Notes under the pieces: generated by a model
Seen by the model: only the letters and a program-made list of their open reading frames with translations
Told to the model about the DNA's origin: nothing
Databases searched by the model: none
Source: Cohnella caldifontis
Lineage (GTDB): Bacteria; Bacillota; Bacilli; Paenibacillales; Paenibacillaceae
DNA length: 64,000 nt
Assembly: GCF_029360585.1 (NCBI RefSeq)
Contig: NZ_JAQZSJ010000017.1
Location: forward strand, 1-64,000
Reading direction: 5' to 3'
Program-made: the position numbers and the translations under genes
Shown here: positions 26,438 through 35,250 of the stretch, in pieces
How positions within the stretch are numbered: the first letter of the stretch is position 1
Layout of the letters: the number at the start of each line of letters is the position of its first letter

Positions 26438-26497
26438 CCCCCGAAAGTGACGAGAAGCTCTGCGGCTCATTCCGATTACTTTTGGGGGAGCCCCCGG
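26438..26497. repeat. 60-nt palindromic element, copy B
   Basis: Same layout as copy A at 23591-23650. One outer-stem change (A to G at position 6) keeps pairing as G-U, which favours a structured RNA or a pairing-constrained DNA. Both copies keep the GGGGGAGCCCCC overlap at the right end. Confidence 0.85.
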
Positions 26498-26514
26498 ATC
26501 ATGAATTCAACGCG

Positions 26515-26562
26515 AAAACGAGCGGCGCGCGGGTCGAACCCCTTCCGCTCCGCTCGTTTTTT
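26515..26562 (-). terminator. Terminator after the NarL-type regulator gene
   Basis: AAAACGAGCGG / CCGCTCGTTTT, an 11-bp stem with a 24-nt loop, T-rich in both orientations; it follows the minus-strand stop at 26567 within 10 bp. Confidence 0.8.
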
Positions 26563-26566
26563 GCGT

Positions 26567-27214
26567 TCAATACAAATCCTCCGCCGGCAAGATCCCCAAG
26601 CTTTTCGCCTTCTTGATCGCTTGGACCCGCGAGTTCACGTGAAGCTTCTGGAACAACTCGGTCAGGCCGTATTCGAGGGAACGCTGGCTGATCATGAGCG
26701 TTTTGGAAATCTCCTTGTTGCTCTTCCCTTTGACCAGCTCCCGAAGCAGCCGGTCCTCTTCCTGGGTGATCGTCGTCGGCTCCCGGCCGGTCTCGTCCTG
26801 CACCGTGATTTCCTGCCGCCTGAGCTGGCGGAGCAGCTGCATCGGGATGATCGCTTGCTTCCTCCCCGCGCAGCGGATCGCCTGGATCAGCTCCTCCCGG
26901 GTCGACGTCTTGGAAACGAAGCCGGACACGCCGGATTCCATCAGCAGGTTGAAGTGAGGCGCGATTTCGAAGCCCGAGTAAATCAGGATCACCGCGTCCG
27001 GCACGTAATCGAGCAGCTTGCGGGTCAAGTCGGCTCCGTTGATGTTCGGCATGTACAGATCCAGCAAAATGACGTCGAACTTCTTCAGGCGGACCAAGTC
27101 CGTCACTTTGTATACGTCGGTCTCGATCGTCACCTGGATGTCCGGTTCCGATTCGATCAGCATTTTCGTGCCTTCGACGACCGACCGGTGATCGTCGACC
27201 AATAAAACTTCCAT
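26567..27214 (-). CDS. NarL/LuxR-family response regulator
   Basis: A 215-residue regulator: receiver with Asp52 in VILLDLYMPNING, linker, and a LuxR-type helix-turn-helix at about 150-210 (VKGKSNKEISKTLMISQRSLEYGLTELF pattern). It follows the PAS kinase by 6 bp and is its evident partner. The terminator directly downstream ends the unit. Confidence 0.92.
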   Translation of the reverse strand: MEVLLVDDHRSVVEGTKMLIESEPDIQVTIETDVYKVTDLVRLKKFDVILLDLYMPNINGADLTRKLLDYVPDAVILIYSGFEIAPHFNLLMESGVSGFVSKTSTREELIQAIRCAGRKQAIIPMQLLRQLRRQEITVQDETGREPTTITQEEDRLLRELVKGKSNKEISKTLMISQRSLEYGLTELFQKLHVNSRVQAIKKAKSLGILPAEDLY

Positions 27215-27220
27215 CCTTCC

Positions 27221-29413
27221 TCACCTTTCCGTCGTTTGCTTGGGTATTCGAACCGCAACGTGAAAGCCCTGACCCGGGGCCGACCGGAAAACCGCTTGGC
27301 CTTCCAAGCTCTGCACCCGCTTCTCGATGCCCGTGATGCCCATATGCTGATAGGATCCTTCCAGGCCGGACAGGTTCGTCCCCACGCCGTCGTCGGAATA
27401 TCGGAAATGGACGAAGCTCCCGTCATCCGTCAAAGCCATCGATACTTTGTCCGCCTTGGAGTGCTTATTCGCGTTGTTGAGAAGCTCCTGCACGATCCGG
27501 TACATGCCCAGGATCTGGTCTTCGTTCAGCGCGACGTCCAGTTGATCGGAGGAGAATTCGATCTCGTAGTTGGCGAACATTCTCGCATACGAGAACAAGC
27601 TCTTCAGCGATTCCACCAGACCCATTTTCAGCAAAAACGGCGGCCGCAACTCGTTGCACGTGATCCGGATTTGATGGATGGAGTCCAGCAAACCCTCTTC
27701 GATCTGCCCCAGTGCCGCCCGGTTGCGTTCGTCGAAGGAGCCGGCGGAACGGAGCGATTCCAGCTTGCGGTACCAGATGATCAAATCCTGCAGCACCGAA
27801 TCGTGCAAGTCGCTGGACAGCGAAGCCCGTTCTTTCTCCGACAGCCGGAACAGCAGCCGCAGCATCCAGGTCGGCGTCTCGTCCGCGGCCACCAGGTCCT
27901 CTAGCCGTTTCATGAGATCTTCGGTGCGATGGAGATTGTCGTATAGGATGGTGACGTAACGGACGGCCGTTGCCAGCCACTCTTCCTCGCTTTTGTGCAG
28001 GGGATGGGCGGCCGTAATGGAAAGGAAGACGGGATGCGGCTTCTCGCCGATCCGGACGCGGATCGTCCCCGGCGGCGGGTCCGGCGTTTCCCCGACGTCC
28101 GGCGCCTCGTCGATCGAAACCCCGGCATCCGGGAGCACGGCGCGGACTTCCTCGAGCAGCCGGCTTTCCAGCTCCGACACCTTCATGACGCCGGCCAAAT
28201 CGTTCGAAAGCCGGTTGAGGCTGGCCTGCAGGAACTTGGTCCGTTCCTCGCTCCGGATCAGATCCCGCTCCTCCTGCTTCCGCTTGGTGATATCCTTGAG
28301 AATGCCGTGAATGCCGGTGAGTTCGCCCGATAGGATAATCGGCACGAAGGTGATGCTCACGATCCTTTCCCCGCGGTCCCAATCGGCGAGCCGGCATTCC
28401 AAATCGCGCGGTTCCCCGTGCTGCATGACTTCATGGAGCGTTTCGTATACGGAAGCATGGTCCTCGTCGAAGATCATGCCGATAAAGCATCGGTTTTTCA
28501 GCTTGTCCGGTTCGATGCCGGTGATGTCCACGAAAGCCCGATTGGCGTCGACGAAATACAAGCCGTTCATCTCGATCGAAAACACGCCGTCCAAATTGTG
28601 CATGAACAGGGATTTGTACCGCTGCTCGCTCTCTTCCAGCGCCAGTTCGGAACGCTTCTTCTCGGTAATGTCCAAGATCATGCCGTCCAGCCGCTCCACG
28701 TCGCCGGCCGCGTTCAAGTGAGGCATGATCGTCATCTGACCCCAGCGGGTCTCTTCCGGAAGATGGGTCCAACGGAACTCCTGCCGAACCGGCAGCCCCC
28801 GATCCAGCTTGTCCTTCACATCGCCCATCAGCGCGACATTGTCTTCCGGGTGGATATGGTCATGGAGCCGGATGGGCCGATCCATGAACTCCTCTTTCGG
28901 AATGCCGGCCATTCTCTCGAAGCTGGCGGAGAAATAGTTGTAACGGGTAAAATCCTTGTCGATCGACCACACGGCGGCATTCACGTTGTCCAGGATGTTT
29001 TCCAGCAGTTCTTCGGTTTGCTTGCGCGCCGTCACGTCCCGGACGACCGCCACGACGTAAACCGCCTCGCCGCTCTCGTCCAGGACCGGCTTGACCCGCG
29101 TATCCGCGTACAGGGGACGGCCGTCGACATGCAGGACCCGATAATTCACGTCTAACGCCCGTTTCTGCTGAATGACCTGCAGGAAGGAAGCACGGACCCT
29201 CTCCCGGTCTTCCGGGGCGATGACGTCGAACGCGTCCATCCCCATATATTCTTCCACGCTGATTCCGGTAATGTTCGTGATCGACGGGGACACGTAGCGG
29301 ACGAGACCGTCGCTTCCGACCAGAACGATGACGTCGGAAGTATTTTCGGCGACGATCCGATACACTTCTTCCTTGATGCTGCTTGCCCCGTTCGGGGCCC
29401 GGTTCCCGGCCAT
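27221..29413 (-). CDS. Cytoplasmic multi-PAS sensor histidine kinase (HisKA_3)
   Basis: A 730-residue kinase without membrane segments. At least three PAS/PAC domains fill about 15-395, each with the TERKQEE-type linker, then a coiled stretch and a small sensor-like part. The dimerisation box of the NarX/DesK class is SSDLHDSVLQDLI and the ATPase ends in DDGVGTN and GMGI-like boxes (MGITGIEKRVQSLEG). ATG 29413 is used because GAGGAG lies 7 nt upstream; the reading to 29458 has none. Likely redox, light or small-molecule sensing, ligand unknown. Confidence 0.9.
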   Translation of the reverse strand: MAGNRAPNGASSIKEEVYRIVAENTSDVIVLVGSDGLVRYVSPSITNITGISVEEYMGMDAFDVIAPEDRERVRASFLQVIQQKRALDVNYRVLHVDGRPLYADTRVKPVLDESGEAVYVVAVVRDVTARKQTEELLENILDNVNAAVWSIDKDFTRYNYFSASFERMAGIPKEEFMDRPIRLHDHIHPEDNVALMGDVKDKLDRGLPVRQEFRWTHLPEETRWGQMTIMPHLNAAGDVERLDGMILDITEKKRSELALEESEQRYKSLFMHNLDGVFSIEMNGLYFVDANRAFVDITGIEPDKLKNRCFIGMIFDEDHASVYETLHEVMQHGEPRDLECRLADWDRGERIVSITFVPIILSGELTGIHGILKDITKRKQEERDLIRSEERTKFLQASLNRLSNDLAGVMKVSELESRLLEEVRAVLPDAGVSIDEAPDVGETPDPPPGTIRVRIGEKPHPVFLSITAAHPLHKSEEEWLATAVRYVTILYDNLHRTEDLMKRLEDLVAADETPTWMLRLLFRLSEKERASLSSDLHDSVLQDLIIWYRKLESLRSAGSFDERNRAALGQIEEGLLDSIHQIRITCNELRPPFLLKMGLVESLKSLFSYARMFANYEIEFSSDQLDVALNEDQILGMYRIVQELLNNANKHSKADKVSMALTDDGSFVHFRYSDDGVGTNLSGLEGSYQHMGITGIEKRVQSLEGQAVFRSAPGQGFHVAVRIPKQTTER

Positions 29414-29471
29414 GAATCCGTCTCCTCTGCGATGCGGCTGGAAATAGCTTGCGTCCATTATATCCCGGATT

Positions 29472-29621
29472 CTACTTCGGGAGAATACGGCCCGCTTCCG
29501 TGTCGGCTTCGACTTTCCCGACTTCCGTGCGCAAGTCGATGTCGGCAGCCGCGGGCGGCTCCTGCGGATCGATGGTGATATCCCCGGTGGACGTTCGGAT
29601 GGACAGGTTCTTTTCCATCAT
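29472..29621 (-). CDS. Short DUF4097-like fragment
   Basis: A 49-residue ORF with a good ribosome site (GAGGAG, 9 nt from ATG 29621) just after the MFS gene stop. LSIRTSTGDITID is the strand-turn repeat typical of DUF4097 adhesin-like proteins, which are normally over 200 residues, so this is a single repeat, either a remnant or a mini-protein. Upstream of the PAS kinase, so it may be part of the MFS-kinase operon. Confidence 0.5.
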   Translation of the reverse strand: MMEKNLSIRTSTGDITIDPQEPPAAADIDLRTEVGKVEADTEAGRILPK

Positions 29622-29652
29622 GTTCGGTCGCTCCTCGTTGGTTCGAGTTTAT

Positions 29653-30876
29653 TCAGGAAAAGGTCTCTTGCGCGGTTTCGATTCGCATAAGCTTGCGGTT
29701 CCGCAGCAGCGGCAGCGCGGCGACCGCCCCGATCAGGAACAAGCCGGCGGCCATCAGGAAAATCGCGCCGAGCGGCAGCCCGGATTTCAGCATGCCGACC
29801 AGGCTCATGTTCAGCACCATCCCTCCGATGAAGAGGGGGTTCAGGATGCCGGTCACCCGGCCGACGTACGCTTGCTCCGCATGCTTGATGACCAGCGTAT
29901 TGCAGGCGATGTGTATGAAGGGAACCATCATGCCGGACAGGAATTGAGCGGCCAAGGCCAGCCCGAGCATTTTGGCGGCGCCCAGCACCGCAACCGCGGC
30001 GGCATTCGCCGTAAATCCGACGACGAGCAGGGATTGGGGTTTCGATTTCTTGGAAAGCCCCATCACGAGCATGCCGCCCAGGAACATGCCGATGCCGTTG
30101 GCTGCCGTCAGCCATTGCAGATGATCTTCCGTTAAACCCAGGTTCTCCGTAACCAGGAAGATGCCGAGCGGATTGATCAGCCCGAGCGCCAAGCCCGCGG
30201 CGAGGAAGAAGCCGCCCATGTAGACGAACATCCGGTTGGAGACGACGTAGCGGTATCCGGTTTTCATGTCGGCCAGCAAGTTGGCCTTCGGCAGGTTCTC
30301 TTCCATCCGGTCCGCGGGCAGGAAGGTCAGCATGACGGCGGACAACAGGAAGCCGATGCCCATGATGACGATCGCGGCCTCGATGCCGAAACGGAAGAAC
30401 ACCCAGGTGCCGAGCATCGGACCCAGGACCATGAAGATCGCCTGGATCGTCTGGTACATCGACATGCCCGCCTGCATCCGGTCTTCCGGAACGTGAAGCT
30501 TGAACAGCTTCATGCCGGCCGGCTGCGAAAACTGCGAGAGAACCGAGGAGACGAGGGTGGCCAGGAAGATGGCTTTCCAGCTGCCCAGCGTCAGCGCGAG
30601 CAAGACGAGGAAAACCGACGCCGAGCTCAGCAAGTCGCAGAGCACCATCGTGCGCTTCGGTCTCCAGCGGTCGGCGAACGCGCCTCCGATGAAGGAGAAG
30701 ACGAAAATCGGCGCGAACTCGGCCACCGAAATCAGGGAGACGGCGACGGGATCTTGATTCGTCTGCTCCGTCACGTATAGCAGGATCGCGAAATTGCGGA
30801 CCCAGATCCCGAGCTGCAGGAAAACGGCGGACAGCAGAATGGATCGGATCACGCGGTTGGCGATTATGGAACGCAT
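29653..30876 (-). CDS. MFS transporter (macrolide-efflux/MefA-like)
   Basis: A 407-residue transporter with about twelve helices. Motif A appears as GGAFADRWRPKRTM after helix 2, followed by SQFSQPAGMKLFKLHVP, a signature of the MefA/enterobactin-exporter branch. It likely exports a small molecule or drug. GAAAGG upstream of ATG 30876. It leads a run with the DUF4097 fragment and PAS-kinase/NarL pair, so the TCS may control or sense its substrate. Confidence 0.88.
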   Translation of the reverse strand: MRSIIANRVIRSILLSAVFLQLGIWVRNFAILLYVTEQTNQDPVAVSLISVAEFAPIFVFSFIGGAFADRWRPKRTMVLCDLLSSASVFLVLLALTLGSWKAIFLATLVSSVLSQFSQPAGMKLFKLHVPEDRMQAGMSMYQTIQAIFMVLGPMLGTWVFFRFGIEAAIVIMGIGFLLSAVMLTFLPADRMEENLPKANLLADMKTGYRYVVSNRMFVYMGGFFLAAGLALGLINPLGIFLVTENLGLTEDHLQWLTAANGIGMFLGGMLVMGLSKKSKPQSLLVVGFTANAAAVAVLGAAKMLGLALAAQFLSGMMVPFIHIACNTLVIKHAEQAYVGRVTGILNPLFIGGMVLNMSLVGMLKSGLPLGAIFLMAAGLFLIGAVAALPLLRNRKLMRIETAQETFS

Positions 30877-30940
30877 GCGGGATCAACGCCTTTCGGATAG
30901 ATGGTGGACTAGGTGGATTCATTGTATTACGGTTCCGGTC

Positions 30941-30997
30941 ATGCAAAACCGCACGTTTCGCGTAAAACCCCGCAAAGATTTGCGGGGCCTGCGCAAT
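30941..30997 (-). promoter_or_regulatory. Palindrome and GCGCAAA-like boxes upstream of the MFS gene
   Basis: CCCCGCAAA-GA-TTTGCGGGG at 30968-30987 is a perfect 9-2-9 inverted repeat, flanked by ATGCAAA (30941), GCGTAAA (30960) and GCGCAAT (30991). The arrangement TTGCGGGGC.xGCGCAA matches the site at 35191-35207 upstream of the MacB-like operon. TACAAT (minus strand) near 30925 could be the -10. Confidence 0.4.
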
Positions 30998-31031
30998 CGG
31001 TGCGGTCCTGCCTCCGGGCGTTGGAGCGCGA

Positions 31032-31856
31032 TCAGGGTACGCGAACGACATAAGAGAAAGTCGTCACCCGGTCGTTCCGCTGGAACTGGCCCCAGATTTT
31101 ATAGATGCCGCTTCCCGGGAACGACGCGGAGAAGACCGCTTCCGGCCCGGAGCCCTGTCCCTCTTCGGCATGGACGTGGACGTAGCGTTCGCCGTCTTCC
31201 GACAGGATCACGACATGACCGATCGCGCCCAGATAAGGCTGCAAATCGCGGATCGGCTGTCCGGTTGCGGCATCTGACAGGGTAAAGGCGAGCGTCGTGT
31301 CCGCATTCGGGGATAACCGGTCGATCGTCAGCCCCGCGCGGAGACCGTCGGCCGTCTTCTCCAGGCTTTCGTCGGGGACGACCGGAACCGGATCCGCCGG
31401 CTCTCCCGGCACCCGAATCCAGGCCATCTTCGTCATCGCGTCGCCCTCCGCGGGCTTGAAATCGGCCACGAGCCGATACTCGCCGCCCGCAGGGAACGCA
31501 TTGTCGATTTCGAATACGCCGCCGCCCTTGTAGTAGGGATGAATATGGTTGAAATAGGACAAGTCTTTGCTGACGACCATCAAGTGCAGCAGCTTCTCAT
31601 GGTTGAGATCGAAGTTTTCGATAGGTTGGCCGTCCCGCTTCCGGGTCTCCAGCCGGATCCGCTGCACCGCTTCGGTTCCGGACGCCTCCGCGTCGCTAAG
31701 CGTCCAGAGCGCGTTCACGTCATCCGACAGGATCCGCTCAGTGCCGGTTTCGTGAAACTCTTCGTCCTCCCAAGAGGAGGCGCCGGAGGAGCAAGCCGCC
31801 AGGAGAAACGCCAGGATCAGCAGGACCGATAGGGATGATGTCCGTCGTTTATTCAT
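31032..31856 (-). CDS. Lipoprotein with FixH/YtkA-like domains
   Basis: A 274-residue lipoprotein; lipobox LAAC with Cys22. The mature part has two immunoglobulin-like beta domains. The first holds a His cluster (LLHLMVVSKDLSYFNHIHP), the second ends with GIYKIWGQFQRNDRVTTFSYVV, as in YtkA-like proteins. The His motif suggests metal contact, unproven. The gene overlaps the FtsX-type permease by 8 bp, so it belongs to the MacB-like operon. Confidence 0.75.
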   Translation of the reverse strand: MNKRRTSSLSVLLILAFLLAACSSGASSWEDEEFHETGTERILSDDVNALWTLSDAEASGTEAVQRIRLETRKRDGQPIENFDLNHEKLLHLMVVSKDLSYFNHIHPYYKGGGVFEIDNAFPAGGEYRLVADFKPAEGDAMTKMAWIRVPGEPADPVPVVPDESLEKTADGLRAGLTIDRLSPNADTTLAFTLSDAATGQPIRDLQPYLGAIGHVVILSEDGERYVHVHAEEGQGSGPEAVFSASFPGSGIYKIWGQFQRNDRVTTFSYVVRVP

Positions 31857-34329
31857 ATCGAAGCGCCTCGCTTAAGTCGGTTTTGGCGGCGCGGGAGGCC
31901 GGCATGAAGCTGGCGAGCCAGGTGACCGCAAGGCCGAACAGGGCGATCGCCAACAGGATGATCCAAGGGACTCCGAAGTTGTAGGTCAAGGAATGGATTT
32001 CAACGAACGTCGAGGTCACGTAGATCAGAACGACGCCCAGCAGAAGGCCGATCAGCGTGGCCGCGAGGCCGATGCCGAGGGCTTCCATCCTCACCACCCG
32101 GACGACTTGGCGGCGAGTCACGCCCACCGCGCGCATCATGCCGAGCTCCCGGACTCGCTCCATGATGTTCATCAGCAGCGTATTGGCGATCCCGATGCCC
32201 GAGATCACGATGGACAGCACGACCAGGAAGTCGATCACCGCGAAAGAACCGGTATACGTAGAGCCGACGACGGAAACCCAGTCCTCCGGGCCGAACATGT
32301 CCATGACCCGCTCCCCGTATTGATTGAAGATCCGCTCCCTCAGCTGAACCGGGGTGGTAACGTCATCTTTAATGACGAGAATGTTCTTCTCGTACTTCAG
32401 CCCGAACGTCTCCCGGAAATTCTCCTTGCTCAGGAACGCGCCGAACCCGTTGTTTTTCATGGTGTCGACGACCGCGGCCACCTTGAACGATTTCGTGCCG
32501 TGAAGCGCCGCTAACTCGATCGTTTGACCGATTTCGCCGCCCCATGCGCCGAATGCGATCCGGTCGAGGACGATTTCGTCCGGCTTCAGCTGTCCGATCA
32601 GCTTGCTTGGCGTATTTCCGGTTACCGTGAACAGAGGGAATTTGTCGGCCCTCACCGGATCCACGCCGTACACGAGCATTTTCCGTTTCTGCCCGTCCTT
32701 CATCCAGACGGCTTCGTGCAGCGGGTACGTTTCCGCGTCGGCGACGCCCGGAATAGCCTTCATCTTCTCCAGGTCCGTATCCTCGATGTGGTGGAGATGA
32801 ACGTCCAAGTTGCCGCCGTATGACGCATGAATGACCCGCTCGAACGATTGGATGAGCGCGGAGTTGAGCGAGCTCATCAGCACGATCATCGCGATGCCCA
32901 GGCAGAGGATGACGGAGGTCATCGCCGTGCGGCCTTGGTTCCGGCTCAGATTGCCGGCCGCGAGCCGGCCGCTGAAGCCCCGGCGGAGCATTGGACGCAT
33001 CAGGCGGACGAACAAGTCGAACAAGTACGGGAAAATCAAGGTCGCGCCGATCATGAGCGGTACGATCAGCAGCAGATGTTTAATGAAAAACGCGGCCACG
33101 ATCAGCAGAACGCCCCATGCGGCAGGCCATACGCGGCGGGAAGCGTTCGTTGCGGCATGCTCCTTCAGCACCTCCGCGACGCTGACCCGGCTGGCTTGGC
33201 GGATCGGATACAACGCGGCGGCGATCGGCACCAGCAATCCGGCCAGCACGGCGATCGCGACCCCTTTCGACAGTTCCAGAGTCGGCTGATCGTAAACGCT
33301 GAACACCATGAAAATGACCGTTTTCAGCAGCTGCGCGAGTCCGAGCCCGATGACCAGGCCGGCCGCGGTTCCGATGATCGACATCAGCGCCACCTCGATC
33401 AGCACGAACCCCCTCAGCTGCTCGGGCGTATAGCCGATCGTCTTCATCGCCGCGAACTCTTTCCGGCGTTCTTTCATGCTGACGTACATGGAGTGGAAAA
33501 TGATGAACGCGCTTAGGGCGATACCCAGGAAGCCGGCCAGGTACAGCAGCAGGAAGAAGGTGTTGATCTCTTTGAACTGCGTGCTGTAATCCAGTACGAC
33601 GGGCTGCACGTAGACCGATCCGAGGCGCTTGGCGAGCGCGTCGAGCTGCTTGCCGACTTGGTCAAGATCGGCGCCGGCGTCGGATTTGATTTGGATCGAC
33701 TGGATTTTGCCGTTCAGATCGAACCAGTCCTGCAACACCGGCAGAGGGACGGCCACCGACCAAGGATGGAACTTGGCCATCATCCAGCTGCCGGGCCCCA
33801 TCAGCTCGACGGTGTAGCGGACGACGGCGGACACCCGGATTTCGCGTGTTCCCTTGTCCGTATCGAATGCGATCGTGTCGCCCGGTTCGACTTTCCAGAC
33901 TCTGGCCGTGCGATCCGTGATGACCGCGCCGCCTTCCGTCAAGCTTCCCTTGACGACTTTGAAGTTCGTCAGCGGGGTGTCCATGCGGCTGTAGCCGGTT
34001 AGATCGACCCGTTTCTGGATGGCGGACACGCCTTCCTTGTCGAGATGCAGCTTCGTGTTTTGTTTAGCCCCCGCGATCGAGATCAGGCCTGCCAGCTTCT
34101 CCACTTCCGGCTGGACGGATTGCGGAAAATACGTATCGGTTCCGTTCAGGGTAAAATCGGCTTTGCCGAAGGCGGCCTTCAAATAAAGCGGGAACGCCGA
34201 CTTCGCCGAGTCGACGGCCGAGATCACCGCCAGCGCGGAAGCCGTGCCGATGACGATCGACAGGATCGTCAGCCAGGTGCGGAGCTTCCGGCGTTTCAGT
34301 TGCCGCCAAGCGATCTGCCATGCGTTCAC
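31849..34329 (-). CDS. FtsX/MacB-type ABC permease, long form
   Basis: An 826-residue permease with two FtsX modules. One membrane helix at about 20-40, a large extracellular MacB-like periplasmic-type domain to 250, three helices at about 260-385, a fourth pair near 400-440, a second extracellular domain at about 480-690, and three final helices (690-815). It translocates no ions but transmits ATP hydrolysis to extracellular work such as lipoprotein or peptide handling. ATGA overlap with the ATPase gene upstream. Confidence 0.9.
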   Translation of the reverse strand: MNAWQIAWRQLKRRKLRTWLTILSIVIGTASALAVISAVDSAKSAFPLYLKAAFGKADFTLNGTDTYFPQSVQPEVEKLAGLISIAGAKQNTKLHLDKEGVSAIQKRVDLTGYSRMDTPLTNFKVVKGSLTEGGAVITDRTARVWKVEPGDTIAFDTDKGTREIRVSAVVRYTVELMGPGSWMMAKFHPWSVAVPLPVLQDWFDLNGKIQSIQIKSDAGADLDQVGKQLDALAKRLGSVYVQPVVLDYSTQFKEINTFFLLLYLAGFLGIALSAFIIFHSMYVSMKERRKEFAAMKTIGYTPEQLRGFVLIEVALMSIIGTAAGLVIGLGLAQLLKTVIFMVFSVYDQPTLELSKGVAIAVLAGLLVPIAAALYPIRQASRVSVAEVLKEHAATNASRRVWPAAWGVLLIVAAFFIKHLLLIVPLMIGATLIFPYLFDLFVRLMRPMLRRGFSGRLAAGNLSRNQGRTAMTSVILCLGIAMIVLMSSLNSALIQSFERVIHASYGGNLDVHLHHIEDTDLEKMKAIPGVADAETYPLHEAVWMKDGQKRKMLVYGVDPVRADKFPLFTVTGNTPSKLIGQLKPDEIVLDRIAFGAWGGEIGQTIELAALHGTKSFKVAAVVDTMKNNGFGAFLSKENFRETFGLKYEKNILVIKDDVTTPVQLRERIFNQYGERVMDMFGPEDWVSVVGSTYTGSFAVIDFLVVLSIVISGIGIANTLLMNIMERVRELGMMRAVGVTRRQVVRVVRMEALGIGLAATLIGLLLGVVLIYVTSTFVEIHSLTYNFGVPWIILLAIALFGLAVTWLASFMPASRAAKTDLSEALRYE

Positions 34330-35042
34330 GCCCGGTCCCCTCCTTCCGGCGCGGCTTCTTGCGCGCGATTCGCTTCGTCCCGCACGACTTCGCCGTCCCG
34401 GATGCGGACGATCCGGCTCGCCGCTTTCGCGGCTTCCTCGTCATGCGTCACCATGACCACGGTGATTCCCTCTTCCCGGTTCAGCCGGGTGAGCGTCTCC
34501 AGGACGCCGGCGCCGGTCTTGCGGTCCAGGTTGCCGGTAGGTTCGTCCGCCAGGATCAGGCGCGGCTTCATCGCCAGGGCGCGGGCGATGGCGACGCGTT
34601 GCTGCTGCCCGCCGCTGAGGCGGGACGGGTATTGGTCCGCTTTGTCGGCCAGGTCGACTTCCTTCAGCAGTTCGGTGACGCGATGATGGATCTCGGATTT
34701 CGGGGATTTGTTCGCGGCCATGGCCAGCGCCACGTTCTCGGCGACGGTCATCACCGGCAACAGCTGATAGTTCTGGAACACGAAGCCGATCTTCGTTCTC
34801 CGAAACAGGGTCCGCTCGTTCTCGTTCAGCTTGTGGAGTTCGGTTCCGTCCACCGCGACGCGGCCCGACGTCGGCAGGTCCAGCCCGCCCATCAGCTGCA
34901 GCAGCGTGCTCTTGCCCGAGCCGCTCGGGCCCATGATCGCGATGAACTCCCCTTTCCCGATGGCGAGATCGGTTTCTTTGAGCGCCGTGAAGCTGCCCGC
35001 TTCCTGGGTAAACACTTTGGACGCTTTCTCCAGACGGATCAT
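34326..35042 (-). CDS. ABC transporter ATP-binding protein (MacB/LolD type)
   Basis: A 238-residue ATPase: Walker A GPSGSGKST near residue 39, Q-loop FQNYQLLP, signature LSGGQQQR, Walker B LILADEPTGNLD and switch His VTHDEE. GGAGG 8 nt before ATG 35042 fixes the start; a longer frame to 35243 passes through the promoter. First gene of the operon with the FtsX permease and lipoprotein. Confidence 0.93.
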   Translation of the reverse strand: MIRLEKASKVFTQEAGSFTALKETDLAIGKGEFIAIMGPSGSGKSTLLQLMGGLDLPTSGRVAVDGTELHKLNENERTLFRRTKIGFVFQNYQLLPVMTVAENVALAMAANKSPKSEIHHRVTELLKEVDLADKADQYPSRLSGGQQQRVAIARALAMKPRLILADEPTGNLDRKTGAGVLETLTRLNREEGITVVMVTHDEEAAKAASRIVRIRDGEVVRDEANRAQEAAPEGGDRA

Positions 35043-35108
35043 GCTTGATTCCTCCGATGGTTGATTTCGATCCGCGCTGGCTGAGCGTGGATCGGTTGTT
35101 ATGTTCCC

Positions 35109-35208
35109 ATCATAAGGCGGCGCCGGTCGGCCGAACGCGCAAACGGCTCGCAGGGCTCGCGCATAAAAAAGACCCGTCCCGCGCAAAAAATTGCGGGGCA
35201 GGCGCAAA
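35109..35208 (-). promoter_or_regulatory. MacB-like operon promoter with four phased GCGCAAA boxes
   Basis: Plus-strand 7-mers start at 35137 (GCGCAAA), 35159 (GCGCATA), 35181 (GCGCAAA) and 35202 (GCGCAAA), spaced 22, 22 and 21 nt. The proximal box, read TTTGCGCGTTCGGC on the minus strand, lies exactly 22 nt from TATGAT (35109-35114), as at the ABC exporter promoter. Two helical turns between boxes fits direct-repeat binders such as LytTR-type regulators; none is encoded in this window. Confidence 0.55.
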
Positions 35209-35236
35209 AAAGCCTCGTTCGCGAGGAACGAGGCTT
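35205..35236 (-). terminator. Terminator facing the MacB-like promoter
   Basis: AAGCCTCGTTC / GAACGAGGCTT, 11-bp stem with loop GCGAG, followed by TTTTTT on the minus strand. It would stop transcripts from the decayed region on the right. Confidence 0.85.
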
Positions 35237-35250
35237 GTCGCATATGAGAG

